From the NCBI GenBank assembly GCA_017646555.1, contig JAGCMG010000016.1, positions 1 to 8,517 on the forward strand: a DNA stretch of 8,517 nucleotides, given 5' to 3'. The translations under genes were made by a program, and so were the position numbers. This document shows, in pieces, positions 1 to 7,008 of the stretch (positions within the stretch are counted from its first letter, which is position 1; each line of letters opens with the position of its first letter). The DNA is from Clostridia bacterium. Lineage in GTDB: Bacteria > Bacillota > Clostridia > Christensenellales > Borkfalkiaceae. The notes under the pieces are model-generated. The model did no database searches. It was given only the letters and a program-made list of their open reading frames with translations, and was not told the origin of the DNA.

Positions 1-293
1 ATGATTTTATCGTTAACTTTAATTTCTTCGATAAGTTTGTCCTTATCTTCTTCGGCAGACTTTGCGCCTACTTCAGGATTACTACCTGCGCCAAGCCCTT
101 TGGTGCATTGAACACCTATTTGAATTTTTTTACTTGCTTTTGAAAGCATTAATGCTTGAGCGTCAGTGTTAACAGCGATAAATTCAGCAGAACTAACGTT
201 AGCCTCAATCATACTATTGATAGCGTTACAACCGCCACCACCTACACCTATTACTTTAATTACTGCCGAATTAGTTGAAGAATCGTTCATCAT
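1..293 (-). CDS. ftsZ: Cell division protein FtsZ, N-terminal part (runs off the window)
   Basis: FtsZ is the tubulin-like GTPase that forms the cytoplasmic Z ring and recruits the divisome. I translated 97 codons from the minus strand; the gene continues beyond position 1. A short variable N-terminus (about residues 1-10) is followed by the first Rossmann strand and the T1 nucleotide loop GVGGGGCNA (16-24). The T2 region NTDAQAL follows at 42-48 and the T3 loop GLGAGSNPEVG at 66-76. The GGGTGTG signature lies outside the window. Two adjacent ATG codons exist (291-293 and 288-290). The first is preferred because AGGAG at 301-305 lies 7 nt upstream of it. The gene follows the ftsA-like gene by 10 nt, and its Shine-Dalgarno overlaps that gene's TAG stop, so the two are probably translated from the same mRNA. 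The T1 loop has Cys at a variable position, and the usual GRxLTRGLGAG region reads GVQCTKGLGAG; both are mild variations. Identity is very secure. Confidence 0.97.
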   Translation of the reverse strand, partial: MMNDSSTNSAVIKVIGVGGGGCNAINSMIEANVSSAEFIAVNTDAQALMLSKASKKIQIGVQCTKGLGAGSNPEVGAKSAEEDKDKLIEEIKVNDKI

Positions 294-303
294 AAATTAA
301 CTC

Positions 304-1413
304 CTATTGTTCTAATGCTAAATTAAGTACCGAAAGGTACGAACTATTATTTGGTTTATCAAAAAGCGGTACAGACGGAACAACGGTTTCAACCACCGCG
401 TTAAGTCTTGTAGATAATCTTTCGTTGGCACCACGCAAATACGCTATCCCACCACCCGTTATTAAAAGTGGCACGTATTCAGGAAGTTCTAAACGAGAAT
501 TTCTAATACAGTCGTCGATATCTTGCGAAAGATTGTCAAGCGCGTCCAAAATAACCTTTTTGACTTCATTTTTATTAAAATATAATCCCCTATCACCGTG
601 AACGATTTCATAAGAATCAGTCTCGGTTGCATTAACGCTAATCGTTGCTTTTCTTTTTAATTTTTCAGCAATTTCAAATTCAATATCGTAGTAACGAGAA
701 AGCGCTGAAGTGATAAGTCCACCACCGTTATCAAAACTTCTTTGATATAAAATACCATCACCTTGAATAATCGTAAAGGTGGAAGAAATATAGCCTGTAT
801 CAATTAAAACGGCAAGTCTATCACGCGATTGTGGGTCGATTAAATAGAGCGCTTCAGCCAATGGAACGGAAACGAATTCAATATCTGAAATACCGTTTTT
901 ATCAAGCGTTTCTCTAACGGTTTTAATAAAATAATCTTTACATAAAACATAAGAAACTCTACCTTTTAAGGTTGCGCTTAATTCGCCGAACGCATCTGGT
1001 GTTTTTCTAAAATCGTCAAGTTCAAAAAGTATAGGCGAACGATTTATAACCGTATAACCGGTAATATCTTCCTTTAATCCACCGTCGTATAAAGCGTTTA
1101 TTTCCTTTTCGGTAATTTTGCGTTTTTTAGTAAAAGCAAGTTGACTTTCGCGAACTAAATTACGAGTAAAACCACCTGGGACACCAACGAACACCTTTTT
1201 AATATCGTTGCCACTAACTTTAATATTGTCCACCATTTGTTTTAAAACTGAAATCGTTTCGTCAAGTTCTAAAAACTCACCACTTAAATAACCTGAATAT
1301 TCAACTTCTTTAAAGCCTTTAACGACAAAGGTTTTATTAACGCCCTTCTCGCCGATAAAAGAAGTCATTTTTGATGAGCCTATATCAATAACTGCAACGT
1401 GTTTCTTTTGCAT
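304..1413 (-). CDS. ftsA: FtsA-family actin-like cell division protein (short, divergent)
   Basis: FtsA is an actin-fold ATPase that normally tethers FtsZ to the membrane and recruits later divisome proteins. This 369-residue protein has the phosphate-1 motif DIGSSK (10-15), an SHS2-like insertion (about 75-165, with VFVGVPG at 74-80), a second phosphate-loop region around DTGYISS (205-211), GGG at 230-232 and the adenosine-binding segment LLITGGGIAYLRG (316-328). Its position between divIB and ftsZ supports the call. Two things are odd. The phosphate-2 loop lacks the usual DxGGGTTD pattern. The protein ends at NLALEQ, directly after the last actin-fold elements, so the C-terminal linker and amphipathic membrane-targeting helix of typical FtsA (about 400-440 residues) are absent. 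The ATG start has GAGGGG just upstream, and the gap after the divIB stop is 9 nt. Family membership is secure. Whether it performs every classical FtsA role, especially direct membrane anchoring, is uncertain. Confidence 0.88.
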   Translation of the reverse strand: MQKKHVAVIDIGSSKMTSFIGEKGVNKTFVVKGFKEVEYSGYLSGEFLELDETISVLKQMVDNIKVSGNDIKKVFVGVPGGFTRNLVRESQLAFTKKRKITEKEINALYDGGLKEDITGYTVINRSPILFELDDFRKTPDAFGELSATLKGRVSYVLCKDYFIKTVRETLDKNGISDIEFVSVPLAEALYLIDPQSRDRLAVLIDTGYISSTFTIIQGDGILYQRSFDNGGGLITSALSRYYDIEFEIAEKLKRKATISVNATETDSYEIVHGDRGLYFNKNEVKKVILDALDNLSQDIDDCIRNSRLELPEYVPLLITGGGIAYLRGANERLSTRLNAVVETVVPSVPLFDKPNNSSYLSVLNLALEQ

Positions 1414-1422
1414 AACCCCTCA

Positions 1423-2211
1423 CTAAATACCAAATTTTTGTTCTTTTGACCAATCAACCTTTATTTCACCAGAAGTAGCGTCTTCAAAAGTATAAAGGAA
1501 ATAATTAGCCTTATGATAATCATCGCGCGAAGCGTACGAAGACGCTGCTACTTTAGCCTTTGCTATCGGTTTAACTGTAAAATCTTGTATGACGATAACT
1601 GCGCTGGTGTAAGTATGTAAAAACAACATATTCGCGCCAGGAACACCTGTATAATAAACGGAAACTTGCGTTACGTAGTCAGCAAGCGACGCAGTATTAA
1701 TAATTTCGTAACATATATTTGCTATTTCTTGATGCGAAACGGCAAGATTTGCACCTACCGTAGCGTTTGAAATCTTAAATATACTACCACTTGGTTTAGT
1801 AGCCGTAGTTAGCGTTATTAAAGAATTTGCTTTGTCTGCATTTTCTTCCAAGACGAAACCGTTTGAAGATATTACAAATTTTTTACCACCTTTAGAAACG
1901 GAAAAACGCGCAATTCTTTCATTAAGCGTAACTTTAAGCGTGTTTGGGTAAGATTTTTCACACGAAACAACCTCAAAATAAGTATATTCCTTTAAGGAAT
2001 TCACCACGCTATCAGTATCGACGAATATTAAATTATCACCTTTAATTTGCGACAATTTATTTTGTATACCGTCAGCAGAAACAGCACCGGTTTTAAGCAC
2101 GGAATACTCCACTTCAACGTGCTTAACGATAAATACTGAAAAAATCGTAAATACGCTTATTAAAACAAATAGCGTCGCTATTATAATGGTAAATAAAACT
2201 TTATTTTTCAT
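1423..2211 (-). CDS. divIB: Cell division protein DivIB/FtsQ (POTRA domain)
   Basis: DivIB/FtsQ is a bitopic membrane protein that links early and late divisome proteins and binds FtsL and DivIC/FtsB outside the membrane. The 262-residue product has a very short cytoplasmic tail (MKNK), one hydrophobic membrane segment (about 5-29) and an extracytoplasmic FtsQ-type POTRA domain (about 30-100). The end of that domain shows the characteristic FEVVSCEKSYPNTLKV (79-94) followed by LNERIARF. A beta domain follows, starting with the KKFVISSNGFVLEE segment (110-123). The cytoplasmic tail is much shorter than in Bacillus DivIB. The gene overlaps the murA stop by one base (TAATG), which implies translational coupling, and GAGAG lies about 7 nt before the ATG. 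The family is fast-evolving, so the call rests on topology, the POTRA pattern and position between murA and ftsA/ftsZ. Confidence 0.9.
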   Translation of the reverse strand: MKNKVLFTIIIATLFVLISVFTIFSVFIVKHVEVEYSVLKTGAVSADGIQNKLSQIKGDNLIFVDTDSVVNSLKEYTYFEVVSCEKSYPNTLKVTLNERIARFSVSKGGKKFVISSNGFVLEENADKANSLITLTTATKPSGSIFKISNATVGANLAVSHQEIANICYEIINTASLADYVTQVSVYYTGVPGANMLFLHTYTSAVIVIQDFTVKPIAKAKVAASSYASRDDYHKANYFLYTFEDATSGEIKVDWSKEQKFGI

Positions 2212-3461
2212 TAAAATCTCTCAATATCGCCACCAAGGCGTTTAATCTTTTGTTCAAAGGCATAATAGCCCCTTTCGATATGCTTAACATCGTGTATCAT
2301 GGTTTTGCCATAGGCATTTAGTCCAGCCAACACAAGAGCCGCACCACCACGCAAATCGTGGGCGTACACTTCCCCACCTTTTAGCCGTTCAACGCCAGTA
2401 ACTATCGCCACCCTATCTTTAACCGTTACTTCAGCACCTAATTTAACTAATTCACCGACGTGCTTAAAACGAGTTTCAAAAATATTTTCCCTAATAACCG
2501 AAACGCCTGTTGAAACGCACGCAAGTGCAAGCATCTGTGGCTGTAAATCGGTGGGAAATCCAGGGTGTGGCCTTGTATCGATAAAAAAGCCTTTTCTATT
2601 AAGTCCCGATTTTAAATATATTATATCATCTTTTACTCTAATATTACAAGTATTATTTACTAATTTATTTAACAAAGGCGCAAGATTTTCGGCTTTTATA
2701 CCACTAATTTCAATTTCACCACCAGTTATTGCAGTCCCTATTAAAAAGGTACCTGCTTCAATCCTATCACCTATCGCTTTATAACTTATTCCATGAAGTT
2801 TTTTAACGCCTTCAATAACGATTTTATCGCGCCCAGCACCAACGATTTTTGCACCCATCTTATTAAGAAAATTCATTAAATCTTTAATTTCGGGTTCTTT
2901 CGCAGGATTATAAATAACCGTTGTCCCATCTGAAACAGCAGTCAAAAGCATAATGTTTTCGGTAGCGCCAACACTTGGAAAATCTAAATAAATTTCGTTA
3001 CCGACAATTTTATTAGCAACGCAGTTTATTTCGCCACCGTCTTCAGACACAATGACGCCAAGTTCTCTAAAAGCGTTAATATGTAAATCAATAGGTCTTA
3101 AACCAATATCGCACCCACCGGGGTAAGAAACTGACGCTTTTTTAAAGCGTGAAACCATACTCCCTAAAATAAAAACTGACGAACGCAATTCTTTAGTCAA
3201 CGAATTATCAAGCGCTACATTTTTAGCCAAAGATGAATCAATTATTAAATTCTCCCCTTCAAACTTGGTCTTGCACCCTAATTTATTTAATATTTTAACC
3301 ATATTTAAAACGTCGGTAATTTTAGGACAAGATTCAATAACGCACTGTTCTTCTGTTAGTAAACATGCGCACATAATAGGCAGAACAGCGTTTTTAGCGC
3401 TTTCAACCTTAATTTTTCCAGAAAGAGTTTTTCCACCCCGTATAATATAACCGTTATTCAT
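2211..3461 (-). CDS. murA: UDP-N-acetylglucosamine 1-carboxyvinyltransferase MurA
   Basis: MurA transfers enolpyruvate from phosphoenolpyruvate to UDP-GlcNAc in the cytoplasm, the first committed step of peptidoglycan precursor synthesis and the target of fosfomycin. The 416-residue length is typical. Catalytic and binding residues are all visible: Lys23 in SAKNA, Arg93 in ELRSS, the active-site loop PGGCDIGLRP with Cys117 and Arg122, Asp305 in FPTDLQ, Arg371 in DLRGGAALVLAG and Arg397 in HIERGY. Cys rather than Asp at 117 predicts a fosfomycin-sensitive type. The usual Gly just before AKNA is Ser21 here. The ATG start has AGAGGA at 3465-3470, a slightly short spacing. murA is the first gene after the 94-nt spacer with the hairpin, and its stop overlaps the divIB start. 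Many Firmicutes have two MurA paralogues; whether this is the only copy cannot be seen here. Confidence 0.98.
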   Translation of the reverse strand: MNNGYIIRGGKTLSGKIKVESAKNAVLPIMCACLLTEEQCVIESCPKITDVLNMVKILNKLGCKTKFEGENLIIDSSLAKNVALDNSLTKELRSSVFILGSMVSRFKKASVSYPGGCDIGLRPIDLHINAFRELGVIVSEDGGEINCVANKIVGNEIYLDFPSVGATENIMLLTAVSDGTTVIYNPAKEPEIKDLMNFLNKMGAKIVGAGRDKIVIEGVKKLHGISYKAIGDRIEAGTFLIGTAITGGEIEISGIKAENLAPLLNKLVNNTCNIRVKDDIIYLKSGLNRKGFFIDTRPHPGFPTDLQPQMLALACVSTGVSVIRENIFETRFKHVGELVKLGAEVTVKDRVAIVTGVERLKGGEVYAHDLRGGAALVLAGLNAYGKTMIHDVKHIERGYYAFEQKIKRLGGDIERF

Positions 3462-3464
3462 AAA

Positions 3465-3470
3465 TCCTCT
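3465..3470 (-). promoter_or_regulatory. Ribosome binding site of murA
   Basis: The minus strand reads AGAGGA followed by TTT and the ATG of murA. The spacing is short but usable. It is the only Shine-Dalgarno-like sequence between the upstream hairpin and the start, so it supports the chosen murA start. Confidence 0.6.
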
Positions 3471-3494
3471 AAAATCAGTATTTTTGACAAACTA

Positions 3495-3529
3495 AAAAAC
3501 TGCCGTCTGTATATTTTATGGCAGTTTTT
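3495..3529 (-). terminator. Hairpin with U-run between ftsW and murA: intrinsic terminator or attenuator
   Basis: The minus strand reads AAAAACTGCC, a 15-nt loop, then GGCAGTTTTT, a perfect 10-bp inverted repeat. Its GC-containing core is ACTGCC/GGCAGT, with A- and U-tract flanks; one further T and then AGTTTG follow. This is the classic form of a rho-independent terminator for transcripts coming from ftsW. The plus strand is nearly symmetrical (TTTTT then A8), so a bidirectional action is conceivable, but no plus-strand gene ends here. The GC core is only moderate, so partial termination or attenuation of murA-divIB-ftsA-ftsZ expression is as plausible as a full stop. Confidence 0.65.
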
Positions 3530-3555
3530 AAAAAAAAGTTATTTTTAAGACGATT

Positions 3556-4677
3556 TTAATTTTTCGGCTTTGAAATGCTATATAGTATTCCCATTTCAGC
3601 CATAAAAATCACTATTGAAGTATTCCCACTCGACACTAATGGCAAAGGTAAACCAGTAGGTGGTATAGAACCAGTTACTACCAGCGCGTTCACTATTACT
3701 TGAATACCAAATATTAGCGTAATTCCAGTGGCTAAAATAAATCCGAATATATCTTTTGCCCGGCTTGCAGTTTTAATTCCACAAAAAATTATAAAAATTA
3801 AAAGAGCAAAAAAGAAAATTAATCCGACAAAACCTATTTCTTCTCCGATTATTGATAAAATAAAATCCGATTCGCTAAACGGCAAAAAAGCATATTTTTG
3901 ACGCGAATTAAATAGTCCAACCCCAAACCATCCACCAGAACCTAACGCATATAACGATTGTAAAAGTTGATAGCCTTCCCCTTTTGGCGACGCCCAAGGA
4001 TTTAAAAACGCCGAAAGTCTATTTAGCCGATACGGTTCTAATAAAATTAAAAATACCCCTAAAAGTATTGCTGGAATTAATAAAATAGCAAAATGCTTAA
4101 ATCGCATACCACCAGCAAATAGCATAGATATCATAAGCAAACCAACACAAACGGTTATCGACATATTAGGTTCTAAAATTATCAAAACGCAAAGCAATCC
4201 ACCGTAAAGTAAAATCGGCAAAATACCAACAAAGTTTTTTATTTTTTCAGGGTTTTTGGATATGTAGCAAGCCGAAAAAACTATTAACGCAAATTTAGCA
4301 AATTCAGACGGCTGAATAGTAATAGGTCCAATACCTATCCACCTTTTTGCGCCGTAATTTTCAACGCCGATATTAGGAATAAAGACAAGTGCTAACAATA
4401 CGGGCGCTAAAACACATACGGGGATTTTTAATTTTTTAATTTTATTATAATCCATCGTCCCAGTAAAAATCATAGCGACGATACCTAAAAGTATACCGAT
4501 TACTTGTTTTTTAACAAAATAGAAAGCATCGCCGTAAGTTGCTTTTGCCGAATAACAACTTGCTGAATAAATAAAAACCGTACCGATAACTGCAAGTAGC
4601 GTAACAAAAATAGGAATAAAAATATTCCCACGCGATTTACTTTTAATTAAAAATTTATTAACTGTGATTTTCTTCAA
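3556..4677 (-). CDS. ftsW: SEDS-family peptidoglycan glycosyltransferase FtsW
   Basis: FtsW is a polytopic SEDS protein that polymerises lipid II into glycan strands at the septum, working with a class B PBP. The 373-residue product has about ten hydrophobic segments and these family signatures: KRWIGIGPITIQPSEFAK (111-128), ILEPNMS (167-173), GEGYQLLQSLYALGSGGWFG (233-252), the extracellular loop LPFSESDFILSIIGEE (265-280) with the probable catalytic Asp271, and PPTGLPLPLVSSGNTS (339-354). The last reads SSGNTS where SYGGSS is common. The apparent start is TTG: a TAA codon lies immediately upstream in frame, the next in-frame Met is about 70 codons later, and AAGGCGG (4687-4693) sits 9 nt before it. 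The gene overlaps the murD 3' end by 20 bp. RodA or SpoVE are alternatives within the SEDS family, but the position next to murD inside a division cluster favours FtsW. Confidence 0.93.
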   Translation of the reverse strand: MKKITVNKFLIKSKSRGNIFIPIFVTLLAVIGTVFIYSASCYSAKATYGDAFYFVKKQVIGILLGIVAMIFTGTMDYNKIKKLKIPVCVLAPVLLALVFIPNIGVENYGAKRWIGIGPITIQPSEFAKFALIVFSACYISKNPEKIKNFVGILPILLYGGLLCVLIILEPNMSITVCVGLLMISMLFAGGMRFKHFAILLIPAILLGVFLILLEPYRLNRLSAFLNPWASPKGEGYQLLQSLYALGSGGWFGVGLFNSRQKYAFLPFSESDFILSIIGEEIGFVGLIFFFALLIFIIFCGIKTASRAKDIFGFILATGITLIFGIQVIVNALVVTGSIPPTGLPLPLVSSGNTSIVIFMAEMGILYSISKPKN

Positions 4678-6019
4678 TTAAATCTACCGCCTTTACGAAG
4701 AATTCCCCACGCTCAGCGTAACTTGAAAACCTATCAAAACTTGCGCAAGCAGGACTCAACAAAACAGCGCCACCCTTATCACATAAAAACTCTGCTAAAA
4801 ACACAGCCTTTTGAAAATCACTTTCAACCGATAGCGAAGTAAATCCCGAAAGTAGAGCGCATTTTAACATATTAGGAACAGACTCCCCTGTTAAAACGAC
4901 GGATTTTACTAAACTTTTATTTAGTTGGGAAAATAAAGTCGTGTAATCTTCACCTTTTTCTTTACCACCTAAAATTAAAACGGTGGGTCTATCCATAAGT
5001 TTTATCGCGCTTATCGTTGAAGAAGTGTTAGTACCTTTTGAATCGTCGTAAAAATCCTTACCGTTAACGGTTTTAACAAATTCCATACGGTGCTTTGCGC
5101 CTTTGTATTCCTTTAATCCCGTTTTTATAAAACTATCGTCAATATTTAAGGCTTTTGCCATACATACAACAGATAAAGCGTTCATCAAATTATGTTCGCC
5201 TTTTAAAAATATTTCTTCAACTGAAAAAATTTCGTCGTTTTTATAATAAATTTTACCGTCTTTTATATATGCGTCGCAAGTATTGTCATTTAACGAAAAA
5301 CTTATCACCTTAGCACGCGTTTTTTTAGCGAATAATTTAACTGTTTCGTCGTCAAAATTTAATACAGCATACTCACTTTCGCGCAAGTTATTTAAAATTT
5401 TACCTTTTAGGTAAATATAATTTTCCATATTATAATGGCGTTCTAAATGGTCAGGCGTAATATTTAATATACAAGCAATATGTGGCATAAACGAATAAGT
5501 CGTTTCAAGTTGAAAACTTGATACTTCCGTTACTGCTATCGTATCAAAATCTTTTAAATTATCAACTTTTGAGCATATGGGAACACCGATATTACCTACA
5601 AGTTCCTTTTTTATACCTGCTACTTCTAAAATTTTATCAAGCATTGAAACGGTGGTGGTTTTTCCGTTAGTACCGGTTACTGCTACTATCGGGGAATTTA
5701 TAAGCAAAAACCCAAGTTCAAGTTCGCCAATAATGCGCTTTTTAAGTTTTTTCGCCTCAATGCAAAGTGGATGATTTATTGCAACCCCTGGGCTTAAAAC
5801 TACGACTTCAATTTTAGATAAAATTTCAGCGTAAGATATCTCGTTTGATAAATTTATCGCGCCTAATTCTTGTAAATTATTATGTAAAATTTTAGCGTTA
5901 TCGCTATTATTTTCGTCGTAAAAATAAACTTTAGCATTTAGTTTAGTTAACACTTGCCCAGCAGAATATCCACTTTTTGAAACACCGAAAATTAAAAATC
6001 CAACATTATTAAAAGTCAT
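4658..6019 (-). CDS. murD: UDP-N-acetylmuramoyl-L-alanine--D-glutamate ligase MurD
   Basis: MurD is the cytoplasmic ATP-dependent ligase that adds D-Glu to UDP-MurNAc-L-Ala. The 453-residue length is normal. An N-terminal Rossmann-like UDP-binding domain (about 1-105, with LSPGVAINHP at 75-84) is followed by the Mur ligase central domain. That domain has the P-loop GTNGKTT (116-122), EVSSFQL (165-171), NITPDHLERH (186-195), a probable carbamylated lysine at 205 in YLKGKI, and GEHNLMNALS (274-283). The C-terminal domain begins near HRMEFV (310-315), contains DDSKGTN (325-331) and ends with LLSPACASFDRFSSYAERG. EVSSFQL and the SPACASFD motif separate MurD from the other Mur ligases. The ATG has AGGTGA just upstream, overlapping the mraY stop, with a 7-nt gap between the genes. 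The 3' end overlaps ftsW by 20 bp. Confidence 0.98.
   Translation of the reverse strand: MTFNNVGFLIFGVSKSGYSAGQVLTKLNAKVYFYDENNSDNAKILHNNLQELGAINLSNEISYAEILSKIEVVVLSPGVAINHPLCIEAKKLKKRIIGELELGFLLINSPIVAVTGTNGKTTTVSMLDKILEVAGIKKELVGNIGVPICSKVDNLKDFDTIAVTEVSSFQLETTYSFMPHIACILNITPDHLERHYNMENYIYLKGKILNNLRESEYAVLNFDDETVKLFAKKTRAKVISFSLNDNTCDAYIKDGKIYYKNDEIFSVEEIFLKGEHNLMNALSVVCMAKALNIDDSFIKTGLKEYKGAKHRMEFVKTVNGKDFYDDSKGTNTSSTISAIKLMDRPTVLILGGKEKGEDYTTLFSQLNKSLVKSVVLTGESVPNMLKCALLSGFTSLSVESDFQKAVFLAEFLCDKGGAVLLSPACASFDRFSSYAERGEFFVKAVDLIEENHS
4687..4693 (-). promoter_or_regulatory. Ribosome binding site supporting the TTG start of ftsW
   Basis: Inside the murD 3' end the minus strand reads AAGGCGG, one mismatch from AAGGAGG, 9 nt upstream of the TTG at 4675-4677. 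With an in-frame stop directly before the TTG, it fixes the ftsW start. Confidence 0.7.
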
Positions 6020-6026
6020 ACTTCAC

Positions 6027-7007
6027 CTATAAAAAAGATATTACTGAAAAACACGACGCAACTATTGTTATAAGCGAATAAATAAAGGCAATTTTACTTT
6101 CGCTATACCCTTTGTGCTGAAAATGATGGTGCAAAGGCGCCATCAAGAATACGCGTTTTTTAGTTCTTTTAAAGTATATTACTTGTATGATTACCGATAT
6201 GCTTGAAAGTGCGTAAGTTATACCGATAATTGGAATAAAAAAAGTGTTTCCACTAAAAATTGCTATTCCTGCAGTTAGTCCACCAAGTGCAAGCGAGCCT
6301 GTATCGCCCATAAAAACCGACGCTTTATTAGTGTTAAAACATAAAAAACCAAGTATTGCACCGATAAAAGTTACGCTTAATTTTATTAGTGATAAATATT
6401 CACCTTTTAATAAATAATTTTCGCCGAAAAACACGGCTTGTACGGCAATCAAAACTGAAAGTCCAAGCAAAAAAACGGTGGTAACACTACCGGCAAGTCC
6501 GTCTAACCCGTCGGTCAAATTCACACTATTAGTAACTGCTAAAAATACCGTTGTAATTAAAGGTATAGAAAAAAATCCCAAATCAACGCTAATTCTACTA
6601 AACGGAATAAAAAACACGGTTAGTTTATTATAGTACGCGTAAAATCCCGAAATAACAGCGATTAAAAGTTGAAAAATAATTTTTTGGTAAGGTTTTAACC
6701 CTTCGTTTTTTCTCGATTTAATTTTAATAAAATCGTCTATAAACCCTACTGCTAAAAAAGCAACCGTTATATACATAACGAATTTTGATAGAACACTTCC
6801 CCCACCGAAAACAAAAAATGCTAAAACTGCTGAAAAAACAAAAAATAGCCCACCCATAGTAGGCGTTCCGTTTTTATCTTTATGCTCTTTTACATATGAT
6901 AAAACGGTTTGTCCTGCTTTTAATTTTTTTAAAAGTGGAATAGCGAGTATTCCGGCAATAATCGAAAAAATTATCGCCGTAACTCCTGCTAATATTATAG
7001 TAATCAA
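6027..7007 (-). CDS. mraY: Phospho-N-acetylmuramoyl-pentapeptide transferase MraY
   Basis: MraY is the integral membrane enzyme that transfers phospho-MurNAc-pentapeptide from UDP to undecaprenyl phosphate, making lipid I. The 326-residue protein has about ten hydrophobic segments and all the signature motifs: GTPTMGG (47-53), the Asp pair in GFIDDFIK (88-95), NLTDGLDGLAG (163-173), FMGDTGSLALGG (232-243, with the catalytic-site Asp235) and the cytoplasmic loop APLHHHFQHKGYSE (290-303). The apparent start is TTG at 7005-7007. An in-frame TAA lies three codons upstream, and the next Met is inside the TPTMGG motif, so the N-terminal membrane segment requires this start. AGGGG at 7017-7021 provides the Shine-Dalgarno. 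Only one base separates it from the murE stop. murF, which often lies between murE and mraY, is absent. Confidence 0.98.
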   Translation of the reverse strand: MITIILAGVTAIIFSIIAGILAIPLLKKLKAGQTVLSYVKEHKDKNGTPTMGGLFFVFSAVLAFFVFGGGSVLSKFVMYITVAFLAVGFIDDFIKIKSRKNEGLKPYQKIIFQLLIAVISGFYAYYNKLTVFFIPFSRISVDLGFFSIPLITTVFLAVTNSVNLTDGLDGLAGSVTTVFLLGLSVLIAVQAVFFGENYLLKGEYLSLIKLSVTFIGAILGFLCFNTNKASVFMGDTGSLALGGLTAGIAIFSGNTFFIPIIGITYALSSISVIIQVIYFKRTKKRVFLMAPLHHHFQHKGYSESKIAFIYSLITIVASCFSVISFL

Positions 7008-7008
7008 A

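Noticed and set aside
288..290. Second ATG as the ftsZ start
   Set aside because: Possible, but the first ATG (291-293) has the better 7-nt spacing to AGGAG.
2551..2784. Plus-strand open frame of 77 codons inside murA
   Set aside because: It is antisense to a fully supported murA with all catalytic motifs. It has no Shine-Dalgarno of note and no recognisable protein pattern.
3265..3450. Plus-strand open frame of 61 codons antisense to the murA 5' end
   Set aside because: A shadow of murA codon usage with no independent evidence.
3462..3515. Sigma-A promoter for murA within the spacer (TATACA at 3508-3513, or TTGTCA at 3485-3490 as a -35)
   Set aside because: TATACA has only a T-run at the -35 distance, and TTGTCA would place its -10 on the murA Shine-Dalgarno. 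Neither is strong enough to annotate; the first is kept only as a hypothesis in the findings.
5577..5774. Plus-strand open frame of 65 codons inside murD
   Set aside because: Antisense to the MurD P-loop region; composition and lack of motifs indicate a shadow.
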